From NCBI GenBank assembly GCA_022599775.1, contig JAHZLQ010000068.1:248001-312000 (forward strand): 64,000 bases of DNA, in the 5' to 3' direction. Within the stretch, counting starts at the first letter, position 1. Every line of letters begins with the position of its first letter. This DNA comes from Gammaproteobacteria bacterium (lineage in GTDB: Bacteria; Pseudomonadota; Gammaproteobacteria; Nevskiales; Nevskiaceae). Of the stretch, positions 1 to 7,767 are shown in pieces. Made by a program: the position numbers and the translations under genes. A model generated the notes under the pieces. It was not told the origin of the DNA and made no database searches. It worked only from the letters and a program-made list of their open reading frames with translations.

Positions 1-1794
1 TACCCGTCACTGTCGCTGGCGATGGCGGCCGCGGCGCTGAACCTGGGGGTGGACGACATCGAGGTCCGGCTCGGCGAGGGCATCGCACTCGGCGGGCTAG
101 AAATCCCGACACGCTCCGACCTGCAGATGTACACCCACTTCTACGGCGACCAGGGCGGCAGAGCCGCGTTCAAGGTCTATTCGTTCTTCGACGTGTTCAG
201 TGGCACGGTGCCGGCCAGCCAGTTCCGCGACAAACTGGTGCTGATCGGCGCCACTGCCACCGGCATCGGTGACAGTCTGGCGACGCCGGTCTCGCCGAGC
301 ATGGCGCCGGTCGAAGCGATGGCGCACACCGTGTCGAGCATCCTGCAGGGCGATTTCTATGTCCGCCCCGAATGGGCGATGTTCGCCGAGATCGGCGCCC
401 TGCTGGCCGCGGCGCTGTATCTCGCGCTGCTGCTGCCGGCACTGGGGCCGGCCGTGGCCGCCCTGCTGACGAGCCTGCTGGTGGTACTGCTGGTGGGCAC
501 GCAGCTCTACCTGATGATCGACCTGGGGCTGTGGCTGAAGCTGGTGACGCCCGCCCTGCTGCTGGTGACCGGTCACCTGTTCATGACGGTCAAACGCTTG
601 CGCATCACCGAAATGCTGAAGTCGCGCACCGAAGTCGAGGGCGCCGAATCCAACCGCATGCTCGGCCTCGCATTCCAGGGCCAGGGCCAGCTGGACATGG
701 CCTTCGAGAAGTTCCGCCGCGTGCAGCCGGTCGACGACAAGCTGCTGGAGCTGCTCTACAACCTGGCACTGGATTTCGAACGCCGGCGCCAGTTCAACAA
801 GGCCGAGTCGGTCTATCAGTTCATCGCCGGACAGGACCGCGACTTCCGCGATGTGACGGAGAAGCTGACGCGTGCGCGGCGTCTGTCCGAAACCGTGATC
901 CTCGGCGGCGGCGCCAGCTCGCACCCCGGCGGCACGATGGTGCTGGACAAGACCGAGCAGATGGAAAAGCCGATGCTGGGGCGCTACCAGGTCGAAAAGG
1001 AACTCGGCAAGGGCGCGATGGGCATCGTCTATCTCGGACGCGACCCCAAGATCGGCCGGCAGGTGGCGATCAAGACCATGGCCCTGTCACAGAACTTCGA
1101 AGAGGACGAGCTCGACGACGCGCGCGCCCGCTTCTTCCGCGAGGCCGAGACCGCCGGGCGGCTCAGCCACCCGAATATCGTCTCGATCTTCGACGCCGGA
1201 GAAGAGCACGACCTGGCGTTCATCGCGATGGAATTCGTCGGCGGTCACGATCTCACGCGCCACACCAAGGCCAATGCCCTGCTGCCGGTCGTCGATGTGC
1301 TGCGCCACATCGCCGACGCGGCCGAAGCGCTGGACTACGCGCATCAGCAGGGGGTGGTTCATCGTGATGTGAAACCGGCGAACTTGATGTTGGTGGAGCG
1401 ATCGAACACCGTAAAGGTCATGGACTTCGGCATCGCCCGCATCACTGACTCAAGCAAGACCAAGACCGGCATGGTGCTGGGCACGCCCAGCTACATGTCG
1501 CCCGAACAACTCGCCGGCAAGAAGGTGGACGGACGTTCGGACCTGTTTTCGCTGGGCGTCACGCTCTATCAGTTGCTGACCGGCGCCCTGCCATTTCAGG
1601 CGGACTCGCTGGCGACGCTGATGTACCGCATCGCCAACGAAACGCCGGCGCCTGCGACCACGCTGCGGCCGGACCTTCCCGCCGGCGTCTCACCGATCCT
1701 GGATCGCGCCATGAGCAAACCGCTTGAACGACGCTACGCGCTCGGCGCCGAATTTTCAGCCGAGCTGCGCGTGCTGCTGCAGACTCTGAGCTGA
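1..1794 (+). CDS. CHASE2-domain serine/threonine protein kinase (5' end outside window)
   Basis: The frame is open from base 1, so the N-terminus lies outside the window and the first in-frame ATG (22) is internal. About the first 115 visible residues are the end of an extracytoplasmic CHASE2 sensor domain. Three hydrophobic helices follow (about 125-200), then a TPR-like helical stretch and a C-terminal Hanks-type kinase domain (about 328-590). Kinase landmarks are all present: glycine loop LGKGAMG near 335, Lys 358 in VAIKTM, HRDVKPAN near 454, DFG near 475 and SPE in the activation segment. It should be an active membrane kinase that passes a periplasmic signal to cytoplasmic targets. The next two genes encode its probable phosphatase and a phosphothreonine-binding protein. 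The domain calls are secure; the substrates are unknown. Confidence 0.93.
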   Translation, partial: YPSLSLAMAAAALNLGVDDIEVRLGEGIALGGLEIPTRSDLQMYTHFYGDQGGRAAFKVYSFFDVFSGTVPASQFRDKLVLIGATATGIGDSLATPVSPSMAPVEAMAHTVSSILQGDFYVRPEWAMFAEIGALLAAALYLALLLPALGPAVAALLTSLLVVLLVGTQLYLMIDLGLWLKLVTPALLLVTGHLFMTVKRLRITEMLKSRTEVEGAESNRMLGLAFQGQGQLDMAFEKFRRVQPVDDKLLELLYNLALDFERRRQFNKAESVYQFIAGQDRDFRDVTEKLTRARRLSETVILGGGASSHPGGTMVLDKTEQMEKPMLGRYQVEKELGKGAMGIVYLGRDPKIGRQVAIKTMALSQNFEEDELDDARARFFREAETAGRLSHPNIVSIFDAGEEHDLAFIAMEFVGGHDLTRHTKANALLPVVDVLRHIADAAEALDYAHQQGVVHRDVKPANLMLVERSNTVKVMDFGIARITDSSKTKTGMVLGTPSYMSPEQLAGKKVDGRSDLFSLGVTLYQLLTGALPFQADSLATLMYRIANETPAPATTLRPDLPAGVSPILDRAMSKPLERRYALGAEFSAELRVLLQTLS

Positions 1795-1810
1795 TCCGGA
1801 CCGGGCCACG

Positions 1811-2632
1811 ATGGCATTACAGGACAAGGTCGCCACCGCGCTGCTGACCCACCCGGGGCGCGTTCGGACCAATAACGAGGACGCGATCGCCGAAGACCCT
1901 CAACTCGGCCTGCTGGTGCTGGCCGACGGCATGGGCGGTTACAACGCCGGCGAAATCGCCAGCGGCATCGCCGTCGCCACGATCCTCGACATCGTCCGGC
2001 GCGACTGGGACCAGCGCGAACACGGCCAGATCGAAGCGGCCAGCGGCTATTCCAGCGAGGCGCTACTGCTGCGCCAGGCCGTGGAGACCGCACACAGCGC
2101 GATTCAGCACGTCGCTGAATCACAGCCACAATGTCAGGGCATGGGCACCACGGTGGTGTGCTGCCTGCTGCACGACGACCGCCTGTCGATCGCCTATGTC
2201 GGCGACTCGCGCCTGTACCGGCTGCGCGAAGGCGAACTCGACCAGATCACGCGCGACCACTCCCTGCTCGAGGAACTGGTGGCGCGGGGTCACTACACGC
2301 GCGAGGAAGCCGGGCGCCTGGTGCGCAAGAACATCGTCACCCGTGCGCTGGGCGTGGAGCGTTCGGTCGAGGTCGATCTGATCGAGGACACCCTGCAACC
2401 GGGCGACATCGTGCTGCTGTGTTCCGACGGGCTCTGCGACCTGCTCAGCGACGAGGAAATCGCGTTAACCCTGCGACGGTTTGCTGATAACCTCCCGAAA
2501 GCGGCAAGCGCGCTGGTGGATGCCGCCAACGCAGCCGGAGGCAAGGATAATATCGCGGTCATTCTGGCGCGCCTGGATCAGTCACTGGCCCGAGGCAAGC
2601 GCTGGTACGAACGGTTTGTGGAATGGTTCTAG
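1811..2632 (+). CDS. PP2C-family protein serine/threonine phosphatase
   Basis: This 273-residue protein is a compact single-domain bacterial PP2C of the PrpC/Stp1 type. Metal-binding signatures are visible in order: an Asp-rich N-terminus (RTNNEDA), ADGMGG, GDSRLY, CSDGLCD and the C-terminal GKDNIAV. There is no signal peptide or membrane segment, so it acts in the cytoplasm. It starts 17 bases after the kinase stop codon and is surely co-transcribed with it. The natural reading is that it reverses phosphorylation by the CHASE2 kinase, as in other kinase/phosphatase pairs. That pairing is inferred from position. Confidence 0.94.
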   Translation: MALQDKVATALLTHPGRVRTNNEDAIAEDPQLGLLVLADGMGGYNAGEIASGIAVATILDIVRRDWDQREHGQIEAASGYSSEALLLRQAVETAHSAIQHVAESQPQCQGMGTTVVCCLLHDDRLSIAYVGDSRLYRLREGELDQITRDHSLLEELVARGHYTREEAGRLVRKNIVTRALGVERSVEVDLIEDTLQPGDIVLLCSDGLCDLLSDEEIALTLRRFADNLPKAASALVDAANAAGGKDNIAVILARLDQSLARGKRWYERFVEWF

Positions 2633-2694
2633 TGTGTTTCGGGGCGAATTGGCGCGGTACTTTCGGGTTTCATTCTTAGGCGGGTCGACGCGAC

Positions 2695-3348
2695 ATGGGA
2701 AAACTGATCGTCACGGACGCGGCCGGAGCCGTGAGCGAAGTCGTTCTCGACAAGGAACGCGTTTCGATCGGACGCCATCCCGACAACGACATCTGTCTCG
2801 CCGACAAGTCCGTGTCCGGGCGTCATGCCGTGATCGTGACCATTCTCCAGGACTCGTTCCTGGAAGACCTCGATTCCACCAACGGCACCCAGGTCAATGG
2901 GCGCCAGGTCGCCAAGCATTCTCTGTCGCACGGCGACACCGTCACCGTCGGTCGCAATTTCCTGCGCTACGAAAGCGCCCTGCTGGGCCAGGACGATGCG
3001 CTCGATCAAACCGTGATCCTCAAGCCCAGCCAGATCGACGCGGCCACCGCCAGCGCGGCGCCGGTGCCCACGGCACCCCCGGTCGGACGACTCGAAGTGA
3101 TCAGCGGTGCCAACGCCGGGCGCGGGCTGGAGCTGACCAAGGCGCTGACCACGCTAGGCAAGCCCGGGGTTCAAGTGGTGGCGATCACTCGTCGTGCCGA
3201 TGGCTACTACATCGTTCATGTCAGCGGCGACAAGGAACGGGGTCAACCGCGGCTCAACGGCACGGCGATCGGTTCTGCTGCACGCCGGCTTGAAACCGGC
3301 GACGAGTTCGAACTCAGCGGAACGCGCATCCGCTTCGTGCAGGAATAA
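2695..3348 (+). CDS. Double FHA-domain protein
   Basis: The N-terminal domain (about residues 1-100) is a clear FHA phosphothreonine-binding fold, with IGRHPDND, the conserved SVSGRHA and DSTNGTQVNG. After a low-complexity Ala/Pro linker (about 110-128), the C-terminal half (about 130-217) again looks FHA-like: it begins LEVISGANAGRGLEL and ends with a GDEFELSGTRIRF strand pair. It lacks a good GR..S..H signature, so the second copy is degenerate. It is the third gene of the kinase/phosphatase cassette, 62 bases downstream of the phosphatase, and probably recruits phosphorylated partners. The first domain is certain; the second is my inference. Confidence 0.9.
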   Translation: MGKLIVTDAAGAVSEVVLDKERVSIGRHPDNDICLADKSVSGRHAVIVTILQDSFLEDLDSTNGTQVNGRQVAKHSLSHGDTVTVGRNFLRYESALLGQDDALDQTVILKPSQIDAATASAAPVPTAPPVGRLEVISGANAGRGLELTKALTTLGKPGVQVVAITRRADGYYIVHVSGDKERGQPRLNGTAIGSAARRLETGDEFELSGTRIRFVQE

Positions 3349-3381
3349 GAAGTGGGACGGCTCGATCGGCAGCCGTGACGG

Positions 3382-4452
3382 TTAGGACTCGCCGCCTGCG
3401 GCCATCCAGCGCCCGCTTTCCTGCATCGGGTCCGCGGTGGCGCTTTCCCCGAGCGTGGACGCCAGCAAGGTGCTGATACGCATCGGCACCGCTTTCTGCA
3501 CTTCCAGTCGCGCTACACGAATCGCGTTGGCGAAAGCCAGCACGTCGGCACCGCCGTGCGACTTGATGACCACGCCGCGCAAGCCCAGAAAACTCGCGCC
3601 GTTGTAGCGACGCGGGTCGATACGGTCGGCAAAGGCCTGCAGTACAGGCCGGGCCGCGATCGCCGACAGCTTGGTGAACATGTTGCGCGTGAATTCTTCC
3701 TTCATGAACTGGCGAACCAGCTTGGCCACGCCTTCGCTGGTCTTGAGCGCCACGTTGCCGGCAAACCCGTCGCAGACCACCACATCGACCGCGCCGGTGA
3801 AAATCTCGTCGCCTTCGATGAATCCGGCGTAGTTGAGATCCGCCTGCTGGATCAGGCTCGCCGCCTGTCGGATCGATTCGACGCCCTTGATCTCCTCGGA
3901 GCCGATATTGAGCAGACCCACGCTCGGTTTCGACAAACCGTTGACCGCGCTGACCAGTACCGAGCCCATCACCGCGAACTGGAACAGCTGCTCCGCGGTG
4001 CATACGGCATTGGCGCCGAGGTCCAGCATGTGGGTATGCCCCTTGAGCGTGGGCATCGGCGACAGCATCGCCGGGCGATCGATTCCCGGCAGCGTCTTGA
4101 GCACGAACTTGGCGATGCCCATCAGGGCGCCGGTGTTCCCCGCCGACACACAGGCCTGGGCGCGGCCGTCCTTGACCAGATTGATCGCCACACGCATCGA
4201 AGAGTCCTTCTTCGTGCGCAGTGCGCGCGACGGAAGCTCGTCCATCGAGACGACCTCGGACGCGGCCTGAATCTCGATCTGCGGCGAAATCGAGCGCCCC
4301 AGTGCCGAGCGCAGGGCAGCCTCGTCCCCCACGAGTATCAGCTTGACGTCTTGATAGTCGCGCAAAAACGAAAGAGCGGATTCGACCGCGACCGTATGGC
4401 CGTGATCGCCGCTCATTGCATCCACGGCTACGGTGATTGGAGTGTCAGTCAA
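3382..4452 (-). CDS. plsX: Phosphate acyltransferase PlsX
   Basis: PlsX converts acyl-ACP and phosphate to acyl-phosphate, the acyl donor for PlsY in the first step of phospholipid synthesis. The 356-residue length is normal. Family landmarks include the N-terminal AVDAMSGDHG, the GNTGALM motif near 105, a LDLGAN stretch and VCDGFAGNVALKT near 230. The start codon is TTG, preceded on its strand by a G-rich ribosome site, and no better ATG lies nearby. It follows rpmF and yceD on the same strand, the classic gammaproteobacterial order. Its 3' end converges on the FHA gene with 33 bases between them. Confidence 0.97.
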   Translation of the reverse strand: MTDTPITVAVDAMSGDHGHTVAVESALSFLRDYQDVKLILVGDEAALRSALGRSISPQIEIQAASEVVSMDELPSRALRTKKDSSMRVAINLVKDGRAQACVSAGNTGALMGIAKFVLKTLPGIDRPAMLSPMPTLKGHTHMLDLGANAVCTAEQLFQFAVMGSVLVSAVNGLSKPSVGLLNIGSEEIKGVESIRQAASLIQQADLNYAGFIEGDEIFTGAVDVVVCDGFAGNVALKTSEGVAKLVRQFMKEEFTRNMFTKLSAIAARPVLQAFADRIDPRRYNGASFLGLRGVVIKSHGGADVLAFANAIRVARLEVQKAVPMRISTLLASTLGESATADPMQESGRWMAAGGES

Positions 4453-4509
4453 TGTTCCCCCAAATCTTCCGCGCCGGAACCGCGTTCCGGTGCCTCAGCA
4501 CGCGCCGGT

Positions 4510-4695
4510 TCAGACTTCTGGGGTGTTCTTCTCGATCACTTTCCGGCCGCGGTAGTAACCGTCCGCGGTCACGTGGTGACGCAGATGCGTCTCGCCCGAA
4601 GTCGGGTCCACCGACAGCGCCGGCGGCTTGAGCGCGTTGTGCGAACGACGGTGACCGCGCATCGAGCGGGACTTCTTGGATTTCTGAACAGCCAT
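4510..4695 (-). CDS. rpmF: 50S ribosomal protein L32
   Basis: This 61-residue basic protein begins [19 protein letters not shown], the standard start of bacterial L32, and keeps the central [15 protein letters not shown] block. A GGAG sequence sits 8 bases before the ATG. Both positions of the usual zinc-binding CxxC are absent, as in L32 versions without a zinc ribbon. It lies between yceD and plsX as in E. coli. The family call is certain. Confidence 0.97.
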   Translation of the reverse strand: MAVQKSKKSRSMRGHRRSHNALKPPALSVDPTSGETHLRHHVTADGYYRGRKVIEKNTPEV

Positions 4696-4787
4696 TTTTC
4701 AACTCCGTGAGACCGCGCGTGCGCGATCCTGATTTAATTCGCGTCAAGCAATTCGACGACTGGATTCCACAAATTATCGCACGCCGC

Positions 4788-5219
4788 TCAGCGGCAGGTA
4801 TTCCGTTCGCAAACCGGCATGACCGGCACCGCGAGCAGGACTTCGTCCTCGATCAACTGCCGAACCGGCAGCCAATCGTCTTCGATCAACACTGGCTCAC
4901 ACTCGGCCAGCAAGCGCTGCTCTTCGGCCTCGCTTTCGACCAGACGCCAGTCCACATCAATATCGAACGACCAGTCGTACGTCGCCGCGCAGCGTTCACA
5001 CACCAGCTCGAGCCGTCCTTCCAGCGTCCCCCGCACATGCCAGCTGCCGTCCGCGTCCGCCGAAGCATCCAACCTCGCCGCAAGCTGCCCCGCCTCACCG
5101 GCCGCAAGCTCGCGCAAGCGCTCCAGTTGCTCCAGGCCGAGGCGACCCTCGATGCGCTGTCGCCGACGAACCGCGTTTTCGGCGCGGATTCTCTGCGGCA
5201 GGATGTGAGGGACCGTCAT
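4788..5219 (-). CDS. yceD: YceD/DUF177 family protein (rRNA accumulation factor)
   Basis: The reading frame is open further upstream, but the ATG at 5219 gives a 143-residue protein of normal family length and avoids overlap with the divergent yceF. Two cysteine pairs are visible, CERC in the middle and CERNTC at the extreme C-terminus, the pattern typical of DUF177. In E. coli, YceD is needed for normal 23S rRNA accumulation. The position directly upstream of rpmF matches E. coli and supports the call. Transcription probably starts in the 46-base gap shared with yceF. Confidence 0.92.
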   Translation of the reverse strand: MTVPHILPQRIRAENAVRRRQRIEGRLGLEQLERLRELAAGEAGQLAARLDASADADGSWHVRGTLEGRLELVCERCAATYDWSFDIDVDWRLVESEAEEQRLLAECEPVLIEDDWLPVRQLIEDEVLLAVPVMPVCERNTCR

Positions 5220-5265
5220 GGGCGCGCGATAATAGTGAGCGCCCAAATGCTTGTCAAAGAAGAAA

Positions 5266-5847
5266 ATGTCTGCAGCCGCCCTGATTCTCGCCTCGCAGTC
5301 CCGATACCGGGCCGAACTCCTCGACCGGCTGCGCCTCCCATTCCTCACCGACGCGGCCGATATCGACGAAACACCGGGGTTCGGTGAGCCGCCCGCGGCA
5401 CTGGCGGAACGGCTGGCGGAGCACAAGGCCCGCCACGTCGCCCGCCGCCATCCCGGCGCCTGGGTCATCGGTTCCGACCAAGTCGCCGCCTGCGCAGACA
5501 AGCTGCTCGGCAAGCCGGGCACACTGGCCTCGGCGCGCTCTCAACTGGCGCAGCTGTCAGGGCGACAAGCACGCTTTCACACGGCGGTCTGCCTGATCTC
5601 GCCCGCCGGCGATGCGCGACAGGCGCTGGACACGACGGCCGTGCGCATGCGCCATCTCGACTCGAATCAGATCGAACGCTATCTGGCGCTGGAACCGGCG
5701 CTGGACTGCGCCGGCAGCTTCAAGTGCGAGGGCTACGGCATCACACTGTTCGAATCCATCGAGGCCTCCGATCCGACCGCACTGATCGGACTGCCGCTGA
5801 TCGCGCTGAGCCGGCTGCTGAGCGAGGCTGGCTGGCCGCTGCCCTGA
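5266..5847 (+). CDS. yceF: Maf-family nucleotide pyrophosphatase, YceF type
   Basis: The protein begins with the Maf signature in its YceF form (LILASQSRYRAELL), followed by GSDQVA near residue 70. In E. coli, YceF hydrolyses 7-methyl-GTP, acting as a house-cleaning enzyme against modified nucleotides. I chose the ATG at 5266 (193 residues, matching E. coli YceF) over an in-frame TTG 15 bases upstream, because an AAAGAAG stretch precedes it. It is divergent from yceD. The Maf family is certain; the YceF subtype rests on the first motif and the neighbours. Confidence 0.92.
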   Translation: MSAAALILASQSRYRAELLDRLRLPFLTDAADIDETPGFGEPPAALAERLAEHKARHVARRHPGAWVIGSDQVAACADKLLGKPGTLASARSQLAQLSGRQARFHTAVCLISPAGDARQALDTTAVRMRHLDSNQIERYLALEPALDCAGSFKCEGYGITLFESIEASDPTALIGLPLIALSRLLSEAGWPLP

Positions 5848-5857
5848 GAGCCTGAAC

Positions 5858-6517
5858 TCACGAACCGGCCAGCCAGGCCGGCAGGTCCCGCACCCCGTCG
5901 ATCACGCCCGCAGCGCCGGCGGCGCGAATGCGCGACGGCGCATGGACGCCGCAGGCCACGCCGAGTCCAAGCAGTCCAGCCGAACGGGCCATGGCGATGT
6001 CGTATTCCGTATCGCCGATCATCAGCGCCTGCTCGGGCCCCAGCTGTTCCTCCTCCAGCAGCTCGCGCAACATCTTCGGGTGGGGCTTGGACGCCGTTTC
6101 GTCGGCACAGCGCGACGAGGACACGAGCCGCGCGAGCTCGCCATGGTGCGCCAACGCACGGCGCAGACCGGCGCGGGATTTGCCGGTGGCAATGGCAATG
6201 CGGAAACCCATGACATCGAGCTGGCGCAGCGTATCGAGAGCCCCGGCAAACAGCGGCGCTTCGCCGGAGGCATGCCCGACGAAGCGCTTGCGATAGGCCT
6301 CCAGCAAGCCGATGAGATGCTGGGAATCGATGCCCGGATAGAGTCGCTCCATGACATCGACCAGCCCCAGACCGATCAGCTCGCGAATCTGATCGTCACT
6401 GCGGCGCGGAAGCTCAAGGGCGGCGATCGCCTGCTGCATGCTCGAAACGATCGTGGCCGCCGAATCGGCCAGGGTTCCGTCCCAGTCGAAGATCAACAAT
6501 TCGAAACGCCGACTCAT
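5858..6517 (-). CDS. HAD-superfamily hydrolase (phosphoglycolate phosphatase-like)
   Basis: The N-terminal FDWDGTLADS gives the nucleophile and acid/base aspartates of a HAD phosphatase. A helical cap follows (about 18-85), then the TGKSR motif II/III region and GDTEYDIAMARSAG near residue 170, which carries the metal-binding aspartate. At 219 residues it matches the phosphoglycolate phosphatase/Gph group. Its ATG overlaps the rluC stop in an ATGA junction, so the two genes are translationally coupled. A HAD hydrolase next to rluC is a common gammaproteobacterial arrangement. The true substrate cannot be read from the sequence. Confidence 0.9.
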   Translation of the reverse strand: MSRRFELLIFDWDGTLADSAATIVSSMQQAIAALELPRRSDDQIRELIGLGLVDVMERLYPGIDSQHLIGLLEAYRKRFVGHASGEAPLFAGALDTLRQLDVMGFRIAIATGKSRAGLRRALAHHGELARLVSSSRCADETASKPHPKMLRELLEEEQLGPEQALMIGDTEYDIAMARSAGLLGLGVACGVHAPSRIRAAGAAGVIDGVRDLPAWLAGS

Positions 6518-7461
6518 GAGGGGAGCCGTTCGAGCACGGCCTCCAACTCCGTCGGCAGCGGCGCTTCCACTCGGAGCGTCGGATAACCGTCCTGCGCAGG
6601 CAACTGCAGACTGCGGGCATGCAGGAACAGGCGCTTCAAGCCGGCTTCACGTATCGGCTTCTGCGCGTCGCGGAACCCGTACTTACGGTCGCCGGCGACC
6701 CCCTGCCCGACTTCGTTGGCATGGACCCGAATCTGGTGCATGCGCCCCGAAAAGATATCGACCTCGCACAAGGTGGCGTCGAGAAAGCGCCGTGTCGGTG
6801 TAAAACGCGTTCGCGAAGGCTTGCCGTGCTCGTCCACCAGCACCATGCGCTCACCGCCCTGGGGGAAATTCTTGAGCAGCCGCGAATCGACCTCGCGCAC
6901 ACCGCCGCTCCAGGCGCCGATCACCAGGGCCAGGTAGCGCTTTTGCGCCAAACCATCCCGAAACGCGTTCTGCGCGCGTAACAGCGCCTTGCGGGACTTC
7001 GCCAGCAACAGCACGCCGCTGGTATCGCGGTCCAGGCGATGACAAAGCTCCACATAGTCATAGGCCTGCCAGGCTCGAATCGCTTCGATCACGCCGTAAT
7101 CCAGTCCGCTACCGGCGTGGACTGCCAAGCCCGCCGGCTTGTCGAGCGCGAGGTAATCTTCATTTTCAAGGTGGATCGCGGACTTCAGGCGATCCAGCAC
7201 GCTATCCGGCGGGCGCACCGGTGCGCCGCGCTCGGCAACGCGCACCGGCGGCACGCGCACGGCCTCGCCCAGCCGCAAACGGCGGTCGGGCTTGCAGCGT
7301 CCGCCGTCGACGCGCACCTGTCCGGAACGCAACAAACGATAGACGTGCGATTTCGGCACGCCCGGCAGATGCTTCAGAAGAAAGTTGTCCAAACGCTGCC
7401 CCTCATCGTTACTTTCAACGCTGAGATGGCGGACTTGTGGAAAACCCTGGGGCGCAGGCAC
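6514..7461 (-). CDS. rluC: 23S rRNA pseudouridine synthase RluC
   Basis: RluC makes pseudouridines at positions 955, 2504 and 2580 of 23S rRNA in E. coli. An N-terminal S4 RNA-binding domain (about 20-80, RLDNFLLKHLPGVPKSHVYRL) is followed by the RluA-type catalytic domain. This has ALDKPAGLAVHAGSG and the catalytic Asp in HRLDRDTSGVLLLAK, and later RMHQIRVH. The frame is open to 7962, but that would overlap rne. No ATG lies near the family start, and a GTG at 7461 gives 315 residues with the usual 20-25-residue lead-in to the S4 domain. It is divergent from rne, as in E. coli. Confidence 0.94.
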   Translation of the reverse strand: MPAPQGFPQVRHLSVESNDEGQRLDNFLLKHLPGVPKSHVYRLLRSGQVRVDGGRCKPDRRLRLGEAVRVPPVRVAERGAPVRPPDSVLDRLKSAIHLENEDYLALDKPAGLAVHAGSGLDYGVIEAIRAWQAYDYVELCHRLDRDTSGVLLLAKSRKALLRAQNAFRDGLAQKRYLALVIGAWSGGVREVDSRLLKNFPQGGERMVLVDEHGKPSRTRFTPTRRFLDATLCEVDIFSGRMHQIRVHANEVGQGVAGDRKYGFRDAQKPIREAGLKRLFLHARSLQLPAQDGYPTLRVEAPLPTELEAVLERLPS

Positions 7462-7767
7462 AATAGCGACGCTCCGCAGCTTGAAAAAGTGATGTTTGAC
7501 GATGTTGGGATTGCCGCTTGCGGCCTCCGAACATCGACAGGGGCGACCGTCACGGTCGAAGGACGGGACAAGAACTATAGCAAATTGGCTATGGCGGTTA
7601 TCCGTTCCTCGTATCGAATTAGGCTCGCAGCGCATTGGTGCGCGCGGGCATTTAGCAGTTCCACCCGCGCTCCCGCGGGCGGTTAACGAATTTCGGGGCT
7701 GGCGCGAACTCAGATACGCGCCGCCCTTCGCCCGTCCGCGGTCGAGCGTTACACGAGACCGCACAAC
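7462..7767. promoter_or_regulatory. Divergent rluC/rne intergenic region with long rne leader
   Basis: This 306-base gap carries no convincing gene. It must hold the promoters for rluC (leftward) and rne (rightward). Short inverted segments are visible, such as GACCGTCACGGTC around 7545 and a GC-rich CCGCGCTCCCGCGGGCGG near 7665. A long structured rne 5' leader is typical, because in E. coli RNase E represses itself by cutting its own leader. Autoregulation here is inferred by analogy. Confidence 0.5.
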
